NCBI RefSeq assembly: GCF_947493125.1
Contig: NZ_CANLQB010000011.1
Coordinates: 1-64,000, forward strand
Length of the DNA stretch: 64,000 bases
From: an uncultured Roseobacter sp.
Lineage (GTDB): Bacteria; Pseudomonadota; Alphaproteobacteria; Rhodobacterales; Rhodobacteraceae
Reading direction: 5' to 3'
A program made the translations under genes and the position numbers. Shown here in pieces: positions 42,570 to 52,788 of this stretch; position 1 is the stretch's first letter, and each line of letters starts with the position of its first letter. Below the pieces are notes generated by a model. The model was given only the letters and a program-made list of their open reading frames with translations. It was not told the DNA's origin and ran no database searches.

Positions 42570-43324
42570 GCAGGCGCTTTCAGTCTGGACAACAAGCTTC
42601 GTATGGTTCCGGCTGCTATCGCGTCCGGGTGCTTACCCAGAGACTTGTCGCCGATGGGGCAGGTGATGGACGCTGGGTCAAGCCCTGTCCCTTGCAATCG
42701 GTTCTGGAACCTGGCCCATTTTGTTGCTGAACCGATCAATCCACAGGACGCAAAACCGCGCTTCAGCAGTGTTGCGCAGAGATCGAGGTCTATGTCATGC
42801 GAATAGGTAAAGATCAGGTGATGCGCCTCTTGCGGAGCACGTGCCGCCAGGCGGGGCATATCGCTCGCCGTTATCATGACGATATCGGGGTCGACAGTCT
42901 CGGGAAATCGGCTGGCAGAGCTGTCAACCCAAGTGATGTCAAACAGACCCGGCGGACACGCGTTGATAACTGCCCGTCCCACATGCCCGGCGCCCCACGC
43001 CCACAGAAGCGGTGGTCTCTCGGGCGGTGTGGCCGTGCATGGGACGCGACGAGCCGTTTCGTCGATGGCTGTCGGTGTGCGACCGAAGCGCAGGGACACG
43101 GATCCCCCGCAACACTGGCCCAGGCTTGGACCAAGTGGCAGGGTTCGCGTCTCGTCCGGAAGAGCCTGAGCAAGTATTTCGCGCGCACGGGCGATGGCGC
43201 TGTACTCCAACGCGCCTCCTCCGATTGTGCCCTCGATGCCGGTCGTGGTGATTTTCATTGCAGTGCCAGCGTCACGCGGCGCGGAGCCCCTGGTTGCAGT
43301 GATTTCCACGTACACCGCGCTCAT
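42566..43324 (-). CDS. xdhC: Xanthine dehydrogenase accessory protein XdhC
   Basis: A 252-residue molybdenum-cofactor chaperone that inserts sulfurated Moco into XdhB. Visible: ITATRGSAPRDAGTAM at the N-terminus, GGGALEY, the Cys pair in LGQCCGGSVSL, and a Rossmann segment LLWAWGAGHVGRAV near residue 105. The N-terminal overlap with xdhB (ATGA) and C-terminal overlap with the ABC ATPase indicate one operon. Confidence 0.93.
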   Translation of the reverse strand: MSAVYVEITATRGSAPRDAGTAMKITTTGIEGTIGGGALEYSAIARAREILAQALPDETRTLPLGPSLGQCCGGSVSLRFGRTPTAIDETARRVPCTATPPERPPLLWAWGAGHVGRAVINACPPGLFDITWVDSSASRFPETVDPDIVMITASDMPRLAARAPQEAHHLIFTYSHDIDLDLCATLLKRGFASCGLIGSATKWARFQNRLQGTGLDPASITCPIGDKSLGKHPDAIAAGTIRSLLSRLKAPA

Positions 43325-45615
43325 CCGCGCGCCCTTTGGATTGCTGCGAAAACAGCTTCGGCCGTGGCTGGGGTTTGTAAATCCGCATAATGGCCCCCGC
43401 AGGCCTGTACCGCGTCACAAAGTGCCGCATAGGCGGAGATACCCAGCATAAGCGGCGGTTCACCCACTGCCTTTGAACGATAAATCGTCTCTTCCCTGTT
43501 TTGGTCATCCCAGAGGGCGACATTGAAAATTTCGGGGCGGTCGGAGCAGGCCGGGATCTTGTAGGTAGACGGCGCGTGGGTGCGCAGTTTGCCTCTCTCG
43601 TCCCACACCAACTCCTCTGTGGTGAGCCAACCCGAGCCCTGTACGTAGCCGCCTTCAATCTGTCCAATATCAAGTCCGGGGTTCAATGAGGCTCCGACAT
43701 CATGCAGAATATCGGCCCGCAGGATCCGGTTTTCGCCGGTCAGAGTGTCGATCACCACCTCGGTCACTGCCACACCATACGCGAAGTAGAAGAAGGGCCG
43801 ACCCTTCCCTTTGATGCGGTCCCACTGAAGCTTGGGTGTCTTATAAAAACCTGTCGCGGAGAGGCTGATGCGTGCGAAATAGGCCATCTGCGCGACTTCT
43901 TCGAAGGTATAGGTGGCATCCACCACTTCCACCTGCCCATTCTTGAAAATCACATCTGTCCTGTCGCACTGATGCCGCTCGGTCAGCAGATCCGCCATGC
44001 GGCTGCGGATGGTATCGCATGCCGCTTTAACGGCCATGCCATTCAGATCACTACCTGATGATGCCGCTGTCGCCGAGGTGTTCGGGACCTTCCCGGTGTC
44101 CGTTGCGGTGATCTTCACCTGTCCAACATCTACCCCGAACCGCGCTGCAGCGACCTGCGCCACCTTCTGGAACAAGCCCTGGCCCATCTCGGTGCCGCCG
44201 TGGTTGAGGTGGATCGAGCCATCTTGATAAACATGCACCAGAGCCCCGGCCTGATTGAGATGGGTCAGTGTGAAGGAAATTCCGAATTTAACGGGCGTGA
44301 GGGCGATACCTCTTTTCAGTACGAGGTTCTCGGAATTCCAGACGGCGACTGCGGCACGACGTTTTTCATAATCACTAGTGGCAACAAGTTCGTCGATCAT
44401 CTCTGGCAAGATGAAGTCCTCGACCTTCTGACCATAGGGAGTGGTGTTCCGGTTTTGCTGTCCGGTGCTGGCCTTGGTGTTGTATAGATTGTTCTTCCGG
44501 ACACGCAACGGATCCCAGCCAAGATGCATCGCAATGTGGTCCATAACCCGTTCGACCCCCAGCATACCCTGTGGGCCGCCGAAGCCGCGAAACGCCGTCG
44601 CACTTTGCATATTGGTCTTTAGGCGATGGCTGGTGATGCGCACAGCTGGCAGGTAATAGGCATTGTCGGCGTGCAACATTGCGCGGTCCGCAACCGGCAG
44701 CGACAGATCCTGCGCCCACCCGCAGCGGGTATAGTGGGTAAAGTCGATGCCCTGAATTGCCCCTTTGTCGTCAAAACCCACCGAATAGTCGATGCGGAAG
44801 TCGTGGCGCTTCCCTGTAATGATCATATCGTCATCGCGATCATAGCGCATGCGACACGGCCGCCCGGTTTCCCGCGCGACAACGGCACATGCCACTGCTA
44901 ACGCATTGCCCTGGCTCTCTTTTCCACCAAAACCACCGCCCATACGTCGGGTTTCCACCCGCACGCTGTGCATCGGTTGCCCTAAGGCCTCCGCAACTTT
45001 GTGCTGAATTTCGGTCGGATGCTGTGTGGAACTCATCACCACCATGTCACCCCCTTCCTGGGGGAGTGCCAGTGCTGCCTGTCCTTCCAAATAAAAGTGC
45101 TCCTGTCCTCCCACGACGAGCTGGCCGCTGATCTGATGAGGTGCTGAGGCGATCGCGGCCTCGACATCGCCGCGTCCGTAGATGCGTGGGCCATCTTCGA
45201 AGCGGCTGTTTTGCGCAAGGGCGTCTTCTATGTCGAGTATCGGTTTGGTCTCGCTGATCTGGACCTTGCCCAGTCTCGCAGCCTTCCGCGCCGCGAGATG
45301 AGACGTGGCTGCCACCAAGAACAGCGGTTGCCCGACGTAGTGCACCTTATCAGTGGCCAGCAACGGCTCATCGTGGATTGACGGCGAGACATCATTGGCG
45401 AAGGGCAAGTCCGCGGCTGTCATCACCGCGACCACACCGGGGGCTGCCTGGACGTCGGCGAGGTCCATAGACTTCAGAGTACCGGCTGCAGCGCTGGAGA
45501 GGCCGAATGCCAAATGCAGCGTACCTTTGGGCGTTGGGATGTCGTCAACATAGCGGGCTTCGCCGGTGACATGGAGGCGAGCGGCATCGTGTGGAAGAGG
45601 CTTGGTGACGCTCAA
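43321..45615 (-). CDS. xdhB: Xanthine dehydrogenase molybdenum-binding subunit XdhB
   Basis: A 764-residue molybdenum hydroxylase large subunit, the expected length. It has GEARYVDDIPTPKGTLH at the start, RRMGGGFGGKESQGN around the Moco site, AFRGFGGPQGM and a C-terminal VGEPPLMLG with the active-site Glu region. Oxidises hypoxanthine and xanthine to urate with XdhA. TTG 45615 is the best start: it overlaps the xdhA stop (TTGA) and yields the usual N-terminus SVTKPLPHD; the frame further upstream merely runs antisense-like through xdhA. No better ATG is available nearby. Confidence 0.92.
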   Translation of the reverse strand: MSVTKPLPHDAARLHVTGEARYVDDIPTPKGTLHLAFGLSSAAAGTLKSMDLADVQAAPGVVAVMTAADLPFANDVSPSIHDEPLLATDKVHYVGQPLFLVAATSHLAARKAARLGKVQISETKPILDIEDALAQNSRFEDGPRIYGRGDVEAAIASAPHQISGQLVVGGQEHFYLEGQAALALPQEGGDMVVMSSTQHPTEIQHKVAEALGQPMHSVRVETRRMGGGFGGKESQGNALAVACAVVARETGRPCRMRYDRDDDMIITGKRHDFRIDYSVGFDDKGAIQGIDFTHYTRCGWAQDLSLPVADRAMLHADNAYYLPAVRITSHRLKTNMQSATAFRGFGGPQGMLGVERVMDHIAMHLGWDPLRVRKNNLYNTKASTGQQNRNTTPYGQKVEDFILPEMIDELVATSDYEKRRAAVAVWNSENLVLKRGIALTPVKFGISFTLTHLNQAGALVHVYQDGSIHLNHGGTEMGQGLFQKVAQVAAARFGVDVGQVKITATDTGKVPNTSATAASSGSDLNGMAVKAACDTIRSRMADLLTERHQCDRTDVIFKNGQVEVVDATYTFEEVAQMAYFARISLSATGFYKTPKLQWDRIKGKGRPFFYFAYGVAVTEVVIDTLTGENRILRADILHDVGASLNPGLDIGQIEGGYVQGSGWLTTEELVWDERGKLRTHAPSTYKIPACSDRPEIFNVALWDDQNREETIYRSKAVGEPPLMLGISAYAALCDAVQACGGHYADLQTPATAEAVFAAIQRARG

Positions 45616-46994
45616 GGGCTCACCTCCAGCGCGCTCACGTGCGTGTCCTGATCCGCATACCAATATCGCAACAACATGTTCTGTGCTGTTTGCAGCCGGT
45701 AGCTGGCGCTGGCCCGCATGTCCGACAGCGGCTCGAAATCGTCGCATAGGGCTGCCATCGCGGCTCGCACTGAGGTCTCTGACCAAGCTGTCCCAATCAG
45801 GGCCGCTTCTGCCTTTTGTGCGCGTTTGGGGGTTCCGGCCATGCCGCCGTAGACCAGCCGAGCGATTGAGACCGCGCCATCTTCGACGGTGATCGAGAGG
45901 CAACCGCAGACTGCGGAGATATCCTGGTCGAACCGTTTGGACAGTTTGTAGCAGCGCAACCGGTTGGTCTGGTCCGGGATGGTGACAGCCTCGACAAACT
46001 CGCCGGGCCTGCGATCCTGCTTGCCGTAGTCGAGGAAGAAGGCCTCGAGCGGCATGCTGCGCCGGGTCTGGTCGTGCCGCAGATGCAGAGTGGCTCCGAG
46101 AGCAATCAGCGCGGGTGGCCCGTCGCCTATCGGCGAGCCGTTGGCAATATTGCCGCCGATGGTTGCCGCATTCCGAACCTGCACCGACCCATAGCGCCGG
46201 ATGAGCTTGGCAAATGAGGGATAGAGCGGTGCGACAGCCGCTTCCAGTTCGGTGAGCGTCGTCATCGCGCCAATCCGCAGGCCATCATCCGTCTCGTTGA
46301 TGCCTCGGAGGCCTGCACAACGGTTCAAGAAGGCGACATGTCCAAGATCGCGGAACTCTTTGGTGACCCATAGGCCCACATCTGTTGCTCCGGCAATCAA
46401 TGTCGCATCGGGGTGGTTGGCGTACCACGTCGCGAGAGCATCGGTGTCCACCGGTTGCACCCAAGGCGCATCGAGCTCCGCTGCAAGACCTTCGGTCGCG
46501 GAAACCGAGCGGTCACGCATATGCTCCGGGATGGGCTGATCCGCAGCAGCCTCAGCTGCACGAATGATCGGTGCATAACCCGTGCAGCGGCAAAGGTTAC
46601 CGGCCAGTTGCACATCATGATCGGTCGCACCGTTCAGGTGCGCGGTGGCCATGCTCACTATGAAGCCTGGTGTGCAGAAACCGCATTGGCTGCCGTGATG
46701 ATCTATCATCGCCCGCTGGACCGGATGCAGTGTGCCGTCTGGTGCCGCAACTCCTTCGACTGTGCGAACCGCCTTCCCGTTGAGCTGGGGCAGAAAAAGG
46801 ATGCAGGCGTTGAGTGCACGCGCACCGCTGTGATCGGTCACCATGACTGAGCAGGCCCCGCAGTCGCCCTCGTTACAGCCTTCCTTGGTGCCGGTCAGCC
46901 CGCGCTCCTCGCGCAGCCAGTCGAGAAGGGTGACGGTTGGTGCGACGTCCCGCAGTGCAACTGTTTCTCCGTTCAGGCGAAACGCAATGTCCAT
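45612..46994 (-). CDS. xdhA: Xanthine dehydrogenase FeS/FAD subunit XdhA
   Basis: A 460-residue small subunit. The plant-ferredoxin-type [2Fe-2S] ligands Cys40, Cys45, Cys48 (EGCNEGDCGAC) and Cys64 lie near the start, and the second cluster uses Cys104/Cys107 (QCGFCTPG) and Cys135/Cys137 (NLCRCTGY). The FAD-binding region follows from about 180 (TLIAGATDVGLW, ATIGGNIANGSPIGD). It passes electrons from XdhB to NAD. First gene of the minus-strand operon; divergent from dnaE. Confidence 0.95.
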   Translation of the reverse strand: MDIAFRLNGETVALRDVAPTVTLLDWLREERGLTGTKEGCNEGDCGACSVMVTDHSGARALNACILFLPQLNGKAVRTVEGVAAPDGTLHPVQRAMIDHHGSQCGFCTPGFIVSMATAHLNGATDHDVQLAGNLCRCTGYAPIIRAAEAAADQPIPEHMRDRSVSATEGLAAELDAPWVQPVDTDALATWYANHPDATLIAGATDVGLWVTKEFRDLGHVAFLNRCAGLRGINETDDGLRIGAMTTLTELEAAVAPLYPSFAKLIRRYGSVQVRNAATIGGNIANGSPIGDGPPALIALGATLHLRHDQTRRSMPLEAFFLDYGKQDRRPGEFVEAVTIPDQTNRLRCYKLSKRFDQDISAVCGCLSITVEDGAVSIARLVYGGMAGTPKRAQKAEAALIGTAWSETSVRAAMAALCDDFEPLSDMRASASYRLQTAQNMLLRYWYADQDTHVSALEVSP

Positions 46995-47216
46995 GCCGTC
47001 AGATCCGCCGCGGTACCAAAGAAGCGCCAGTTGCCCCGCTCGATGCGGCGTAGAACGAAGGGCACGCGTAAACCGATCTGAGGCTAAGCGTGGCCAGCGG
47101 GGGATTGCAAGGGAAAAGGGTCGCGGTGCCAGTTCACGGCGGGTCGCGCGCTCAAAAAATGACAGCGGTCGGAGTTCGTGCTGGTGGGCTCCAAGAGGCT
47201 CGACTAGGCTCGGCGC
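46995..47216. promoter_or_regulatory. Divergent promoter region xdhA / dnaE
   Basis: A 222-bp gap with both starts. No strong sigma-70 pair or palindromic operator was recognised. The dnaE ATG at 47217 lacks an obvious strong Shine-Dalgarno (CTCGGCGC precedes it). Confidence 0.35.
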
Positions 47217-50200
47217 ATGACCTCAAATCCCCGATTCATTCATCTCCGCAGCCACTCCGAATATTCGCTTCTGGAAGGCGCGCTTCGGCTCAAGAAACTG
47301 CCAGATCTCTGCCGTAAAGCCGAGATGCCCGCGCTGGCCCTTACCGATACCAATAACATGTTTGCAGCACTTGAGTTCTCGGTCGCAATGTCAGGCGCGG
47401 GTGTCCAGCCTATCCTCGGTTGTCAGGTTGATCTGACCTATGTGGAGGTCCGTCCCGGCGACAAGCCTGCGCTGCCCGCGCCACTGGTGCTGCTTGCACA
47501 GAGCGAGACGGGTTATGCGCATCTGATGAAGCTCAACTCCTGTCTCTATGTGGACAAGGGTGGCGCGCTGCCGCAGGTGACGCTCGACCAGTTGGCGGAG
47601 CACGCGCAGGATGTGATCTGCCTCTCCGGCGGGCCAGACGGGACCGTGGGCAAACTGCTGCAGGCGGGTCAACGTCCGGCGGCTGAGGCTCTGATGACCA
47701 GGCTGCACGAGATCTTCGGCGACCGGCTTTACGTGGAGTTGCAACGCCATCCTGGTGAAAACGGGCAACCTGAAGCAGAGCGCCGGACAGAGCGCGGCTT
47801 TGTCGAGATGGCCTATGCGATGGACCTGCCATTGGTCGCGACCAACGATGTCTACTTTCCGGACGCGGAGATGTATGAGGCGCATGACGCCCTGATCTGC
47901 ATCGCCGAGGGCGCTTATGTCGATCAGCAGGATCCGCGGCGGCGGTTGACTGCGCAGCACTATTTCAAATCACAGGCCGAGATGGTCACGCTCTTTGCCG
48001 ATCTGCCCGAGGCGATCGAAAACACGGTTGAGATTGCCCGCCGCTGCGCTTTCCAAGCCTATCGCCGGGATCCGATCCTGCCGAAGTTCGCGGACGATGA
48101 GATCGAGGAACTGCGCAAGCAGGCGCATGCCGGGCTGAAAGATCGGCTCGCCGTCATCCCCCACGCGGCCTCTGTCGAGGAGTATGAAGCGCGGCTGGAG
48201 TTCGAGCTGGGCATCATCGAAGGCATGGGCTTTCCCGGCTATTTTCTGATCGTGGCCGACTTCATCAAATGGGCCAAGGAGCATGATATCCCGGTGGGGC
48301 CGGGGCGCGGATCCGGCGCGGGCTCGTTGGTGGCCTATGCTCTCACGATCACCGACCTCGATCCTTTGCGCTATCAATTGCTCTTTGAGCGCTTCCTGAA
48401 CCCCGAGCGGGTCTCTATGCCCGACTTTGATATCGACTTCTGCATGGATCGGCGGGAAGAGGTCATTAGGTACGTTCAGGACAAGTACGGCCGCGATAAG
48501 GTCGGGCAAATCATCACTTTTGGTGCGCTTTTGTCAAAGGCAGCAGTACGGGACATCGGTCGCGTTTTGCAAATGCCCTATGGTCAGGTCGACCGGCTGA
48601 GCAAGATGATCCCCGTTGAGGGCGTCAAACCCGTCAGCATCGAGAAGGCTCTGGCGGATGAACCGAGACTGCGCGAGGAAGCGCGCAACGAAGAGGTGGT
48701 GGACCGTCTCCTAACCTATGTGCAGCAGGTCGAGGGCTTGCTCAGAAACGCTTCCACTCATGCCGCGGGCGTGGTGATAGGTGACAGGCCCCTGGACGCG
48801 CTTGTGCCACTTTATCAGGACCCACGCTCGGACATGCCGGCGACCCAGTTCAACATGAAATGGGTGGAACAGGCCGGGCTTGTCAAATTCGACTTCCTCG
48901 GCCTGAAAACCCTCACCGTCATCCAGAACGCCGTGGAACAAATTCTCGCCTCGGGTCGCAAGCTGCACGACGCGGCGGACGGCACCGAACTCTACACTCC
49001 CGCCGAGGGCATGGAAAACGACATCGGCGGCATCCCCCTCGATGACGAGGCCAGCTACAAGCTCTATGCCGCGGGCAAGACGGTCGCCGTGTTCCAGGTC
49101 GAAAGCTCTGGTATGATCGACGCGCTGAAGCGCATGAAGCCCACCTGTATCGAAGACATCGTGGCGCTTGTCGCCCTCTACCGTCCCGGCCCGATGGAGA
49201 ACATCCCTACCTACTGCGAGGTCAAGAACGGGTTGCGCGAGCGCGAAAACCTGCACCCCACCATCGACCATATCCTGGACGAAACTCAAGGCATCATCGT
49301 CTACCAAGAACAGGTGATGCAGATCGCGCAGGAAATGGCCGGGTATTCGCTTGGTGGCGCGGACCTGCTGCGCCGCGCCATGGGCAAGAAAATCCAGGAG
49401 GCGATGGACGCAGAGCGGCCGAAGTTCCTCGAAGGCGCGGCCAAGAACGGCGTCGACAAGGATAAGGCGATGGAGGTTTGGAACCTCCTCGACAAATTCG
49501 CCAACTACGGCTTCAACAAGTCGCATGCGGCGGCTTATGCGGTTGTCAGTTACCAAACCGCCTGGCTCAAGGCGAACCACCCGGTCGAGTTCATGGCCGG
49601 GGTCATGAATTGCGACATTCACCTGACCGACAAGCTCGCCGTGTATTTCGAGGAAGTCCGAAAACAACTGGGCTTACCTTGGGTGCCGCCTTGCGTGAAC
49701 CGATCAGGCGCGACGTTCAAGGTCACGGACGGAGCGCTGGTCTATGCTTTGGGTGCATTGAAGGGCGTCGGTCTGGAGGCGATGAAGCTGATCACCGATG
49801 GGCGAGGGGACAAACCGTTTTCGACCTTGTTTGATCTTGCACGCAGGGTCGACCTCAAACGCGTTGGCAAACGTCCGCTGGAAATGCTGGCCCGCGCGGG
49901 CGCCTTTGATGAACTCGATCCAAACCGTCGCCGTATCTTCGATGCGCTGGACGCCATCGTGGCCTATTCCGCGGCGATCCACGATCAGAAAGCCTCGGCC
50001 CAGGTCTCGCTCTTCGGAGAAGCGGGCGAGGATCTGCCCGAACCGCGTCTGCACCCTGTCCAAGACTGGCTGCCTGCCGAACGACTGGCCGAGGAATTTG
50101 TCGCAGTCGGCTTCTACCTCTCCGGCCATCCCTTGGACGATTACATGGGCCCGCTTCAGCGGCGCATGGCAACTGATCGCGGTGCTCCCTTCCTCACGCT

Positions 50201-50741
50201 GGATGAATTGACCGAGAAAATCGGGGCATTCGGCGCGATGAATGCCCGCCTCGCGGGTATCGTCGCCGGCCGACAGGAGCGCAAATCGGCCCGGGGCAAC
50301 CGCTTTGCCTTTGCGCAGATGTCGGATCCCACCGGGGCTTATGAGGTCACACTGTTTTCCGACACGCTTGAAGCCGCGCGTGATTATCTGGAGACGGGCT
50401 CCAAGGTCATCGTCACCGTCGAAGCCACGCTGGAAGCCGATCAGCTCAAACTGCTGGGCCGTGCTGTATCACCCGCTGACGCCATGGTGGATCAAGGCGG
50501 CACCATGGGTCTGAAAGTCTTTGTCGAAACCGCAGACGCCATCCCAGCGGTCGCAACGGTTCTGCAAAGCGCCGCTGAGGCGGGAGCGGTAGCAGCTCGC
50601 GGCCCGGTTGAACTCAATCTGATCGACCCCGACTTGCCCGGCGAAGTTGAGGTCGATCTCGGAGCGAGCTTCGTGGTGAATCCGCAGATCAAGGGCGCAA
50701 TCAAATCCCTGTCGGGCGTGATCGAGGTGCAAGACCTCTAA
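47217..50741 (+). CDS. dnaE: DNA polymerase III alpha subunit DnaE
   Basis: A 1174-residue replicative polymerase, near the E. coli length. The N-terminal PHP domain starts FIHLRSHSEYSLLEGAL. The polymerase active site has PDFDIDF (Asp403, Asp405) and the third Asp559 in VKFDFLGLKT. Finger and thumb text includes GPGRGSGAGSLVAYAL and NKSHAAAYAVVSYQTAWLK. A helix-hairpin-helix (ALKGVGLEAM) and C-terminal OB fold (LAGIVAGRQERKS) follow. A DnaE1-type alpha subunit rather than the error-prone DnaE2 by length and neighbourhood. Confidence 0.97.
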   Translation: MTSNPRFIHLRSHSEYSLLEGALRLKKLPDLCRKAEMPALALTDTNNMFAALEFSVAMSGAGVQPILGCQVDLTYVEVRPGDKPALPAPLVLLAQSETGYAHLMKLNSCLYVDKGGALPQVTLDQLAEHAQDVICLSGGPDGTVGKLLQAGQRPAAEALMTRLHEIFGDRLYVELQRHPGENGQPEAERRTERGFVEMAYAMDLPLVATNDVYFPDAEMYEAHDALICIAEGAYVDQQDPRRRLTAQHYFKSQAEMVTLFADLPEAIENTVEIARRCAFQAYRRDPILPKFADDEIEELRKQAHAGLKDRLAVIPHAASVEEYEARLEFELGIIEGMGFPGYFLIVADFIKWAKEHDIPVGPGRGSGAGSLVAYALTITDLDPLRYQLLFERFLNPERVSMPDFDIDFCMDRREEVIRYVQDKYGRDKVGQIITFGALLSKAAVRDIGRVLQMPYGQVDRLSKMIPVEGVKPVSIEKALADEPRLREEARNEEVVDRLLTYVQQVEGLLRNASTHAAGVVIGDRPLDALVPLYQDPRSDMPATQFNMKWVEQAGLVKFDFLGLKTLTVIQNAVEQILASGRKLHDAADGTELYTPAEGMENDIGGIPLDDEASYKLYAAGKTVAVFQVESSGMIDALKRMKPTCIEDIVALVALYRPGPMENIPTYCEVKNGLRERENLHPTIDHILDETQGIIVYQEQVMQIAQEMAGYSLGGADLLRRAMGKKIQEAMDAERPKFLEGAAKNGVDKDKAMEVWNLLDKFANYGFNKSHAAAYAVVSYQTAWLKANHPVEFMAGVMNCDIHLTDKLAVYFEEVRKQLGLPWVPPCVNRSGATFKVTDGALVYALGALKGVGLEAMKLITDGRGDKPFSTLFDLARRVDLKRVGKRPLEMLARAGAFDELDPNRRRIFDALDAIVAYSAAIHDQKASAQVSLFGEAGEDLPEPRLHPVQDWLPAERLAEEFVAVGFYLSGHPLDDYMGPLQRRMATDRGAPFLTLDELTEKIGAFGAMNARLAGIVAGRQERKSARGNRFAFAQMSDPTGAYEVTLFSDTLEAARDYLETGSKVIVTVEATLEADQLKLLGRAVSPADAMVDQGGTMGLKVFVETADAIPAVATVLQSAAEAGAVAARGPVELNLIDPDLPGEVEVDLGASFVVNPQIKGAIKSLSGVIEVQDL

Positions 50742-50817
50742 CACGAACCCACCTTCCTCAAGCGCTGCAGATCCTCCCGCCGGAGACGGATATGCCGGCT
50801 GCCCCGTACGGATCCGC

Positions 50818-51012
50818 TCAATAATGCGGCGGACGCTCGTCGCCCAGCACCACACCGCCTGATCCTTGCGCCTCGCGCTCGCCTTCGCGCTGCATCAGCA
50901 TGAAGACACGGCGGGTCAAGGTGGCGATCTCGGCCTCTTGCCGCGCCACCACGTCCGACAGCTCCTCTACCATGCGGGTTAGATGCGCGATCTGTTCTTC
51001 GAGGTTTTCCAT
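50818..51012 (-). CDS. slyX: SlyX family protein
   Basis: A 64-residue protein that is mostly one coiled-coil helix ([20 protein letters not shown], then [20 protein letters not shown]) with the characteristic PPHY end. SlyX proteins are small and conserved in proteobacteria; function not established. Lies between dnaE (convergent, 76 bp) and hisS (divergent). Confidence 0.9.
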   Translation of the reverse strand: MENLEEQIAHLTRMVEELSDVVARQEAEIATLTRRVFMLMQREGEREAQGSGGVVLGDERPPHY

Positions 51013-51117
51013 GTGCAGCGCGTATCACGGCGCCGCGCGGCAATAAAGACCGCGCCTTGCCCCCCATGCCCCCTTGGGCTAGACCGCGCGCGAAACCGGC
51101 ATGCCAAAAGGTGCATC

Positions 51118-52788
51118 ATGGCCAAACCCAAGAAGACCCCACGGCCCCGGGCGGAGACGCCCAAGGGCTTTCGTGACTATTTCGGCGCAGAGGTCACCCA
51201 GCGCGCCGAAATGCTGCGCAAGATCGCGGCGGTCTATCATCGGTATGGTTTCGATGCGCTGGAAAGCTCCGGGGTCGAAACTGTCGAGGCGCTGGGCAAG
51301 TTTCTTCCGGACGTGGACCGCCCGAACGAGGGGGTCTTCGCCTGGCAGGAGGACGCCGAGGCCGATAAACCGGGCGACTGGCTGGCCTTGCGCTATGATC
51401 TGACGGCGCCTTTGGCGCGCGTCTACGCGCAGCATCAGAATGACTTGCCCAAACCCTACCGCCGCTATGCGATGGGCCCCGTCTGGCGCAACGAAAAGCC
51501 GGGGCCGGGCCGGTTCCGCCAATTTTATCAATGCGATGCGGATACCGTAGGCGCGCCTTCGGTGGCTGCTGACGCCGAAATCTGCGCCATGCTCGCCGAC
51601 TGCCTCGAAGAGGTCGGCATCCCGCGCGGCGACTACGTGATCCGCGTGAACAACCGCAAAGTGCTGAACGGGGTGCTTGAAGTTGCAGGCCTCGCAGGCG
51701 ACGACAAAGAGGTTGAACGTGGCATCGTGCTGCGCGCCATCGATAAGCTGGACCGGCTCGGGCCAGAAGGCGTGCGCGCCCTTCTTGGCGAAGGCCGCAA
51801 GGATGAAAGTGGAGACTTCACTAAAGGCGCCAACCTGTCATCGCTCCAGATCGATAAGCTAATGGGATTTGTGAACTCACACTTTGAGGTCGGTAATAAG
51901 CTCGCCGAGGAAGCGGCAAATGCGGAAGCCGAAGGTGATGCTGATCGAGCGCGCCAACTGCACGGTGCTCGATACTCAGTCGATCCCGCCTTTCGGGAAC
52001 GCGAGGAGAAGACGCGCCATGGCGACTACCGACACATCTGGAACCGCCGTGTGATTCAGCACCTGAAGAGGCTGATTGGTGACTCAACCGTTGGGTTCGA
52101 AGGAGTCGAAGAGCTTCGCGGCATCCAGGAATTGGTGGAGAGCGCGGGTTACTCCGACGTGAGGTTTCAAGTTGACCCATCCGTAGTGCGAGGCCTCGGC
52201 TACTACACCGGTCCAGTCTACGAGGCCGAGCTGACTTTCGAAATCAAGGACGAGAAAGGCCGCACGCGCAACTTTGGCTCCGTCGCGGGCGGCGGGCGCT
52301 ATGACGATCTCGTCAAGCGCTTCACCGGGCAGGAAGTCCCGGCCACAGGCGTTTCCATCGGTGTCGACCGGCTGCTGGCCGCGCTGCAGGCCAAGGGGCG
52401 GATGACCTCCACCGAGGCAGGTCCGGTCGTCGTCACGGTGATGGATCGGGACCGCATGGCGGACTATCAGGCCATGGTCGCGGAGTTGCGGCAGGCGGGC
52501 CTCCGGGCGGAGGTCTACCTCGGCAACCCAAAGAACTTCGGCAACCAGCTCAAATACGCCGACAAGCGCGGCAGCCCCGTCGCCGTGATCGAAGGCGGCG
52601 ACGAGAAGGAGCGCGGCGTCGTGCAGATCAAGGACCTGATCCTCGGCGCCCAGATCGCTGAGAGCGCCACGCTGGAGGAGTGGAAAGACCGCCCCAGCCA
52701 GTTCGAAGTGCCGCGCGATCACCTGATTTCCAAGGTCCGTGAGATCCTCAGCCAGCACGGTCTGGCGGACGGCGGCGCCGGGGCATGA
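51118..52788 (+). CDS. hisS: Histidyl-tRNA synthetase HisS with an inserted segment
   Basis: A 556-residue class II synthetase charging tRNA-His. Motif 1 region [15 protein letters not shown], motif 2 [20 protein letters not shown], the histidine-specific [14 protein letters not shown] and motif 3 [14 protein letters not shown] are intact, as is the C-terminal anticodon-binding domain. Compared with the ~495-500 residues I expect for this group, there are about 50-60 extra residues, mainly between about 255 and 315 ([20 protein letters not shown] ... [15 protein letters not shown]). The DNA there drops to 26 G+C in 60 at 51841-51900 versus 43 in 60 at 51721-51780. ATG 51118 follows AAGG. hisZ overlaps its end. 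Confidence 0.93.
   Translation: MAKPKKTPRPRAETPKGFRDYFGAEVTQRAEMLRKIAAVYHRYGFDALESSGVETVEALGKFLPDVDRPNEGVFAWQEDAEADKPGDWLALRYDLTAPLARVYAQHQNDLPKPYRRYAMGPVWRNEKPGPGRFRQFYQCDADTVGAPSVAADAEICAMLADCLEEVGIPRGDYVIRVNNRKVLNGVLEVAGLAGDDKEVERGIVLRAIDKLDRLGPEGVRALLGEGRKDESGDFTKGANLSSLQIDKLMGFVNSHFEVGNKLAEEAANAEAEGDADRARQLHGARYSVDPAFREREEKTRHGDYRHIWNRRVIQHLKRLIGDSTVGFEGVEELRGIQELVESAGYSDVRFQVDPSVVRGLGYYTGPVYEAELTFEIKDEKGRTRNFGSVAGGGRYDDLVKRFTGQEVPATGVSIGVDRLLAALQAKGRMTSTEAGPVVVTVMDRDRMADYQAMVAELRQAGLRAEVYLGNPKNFGNQLKYADKRGSPVAVIEGGDEKERGVVQIKDLILGAQIAESATLEEWKDRPSQFEVPRDHLISKVREILSQHGLADGGAGA

Noticed and set aside
48711-49667. 318-residue minus-strand open frame opposite dnaE
   Set aside because: Antisense shadow; dnaE polymerase motifs lie on the plus strand.
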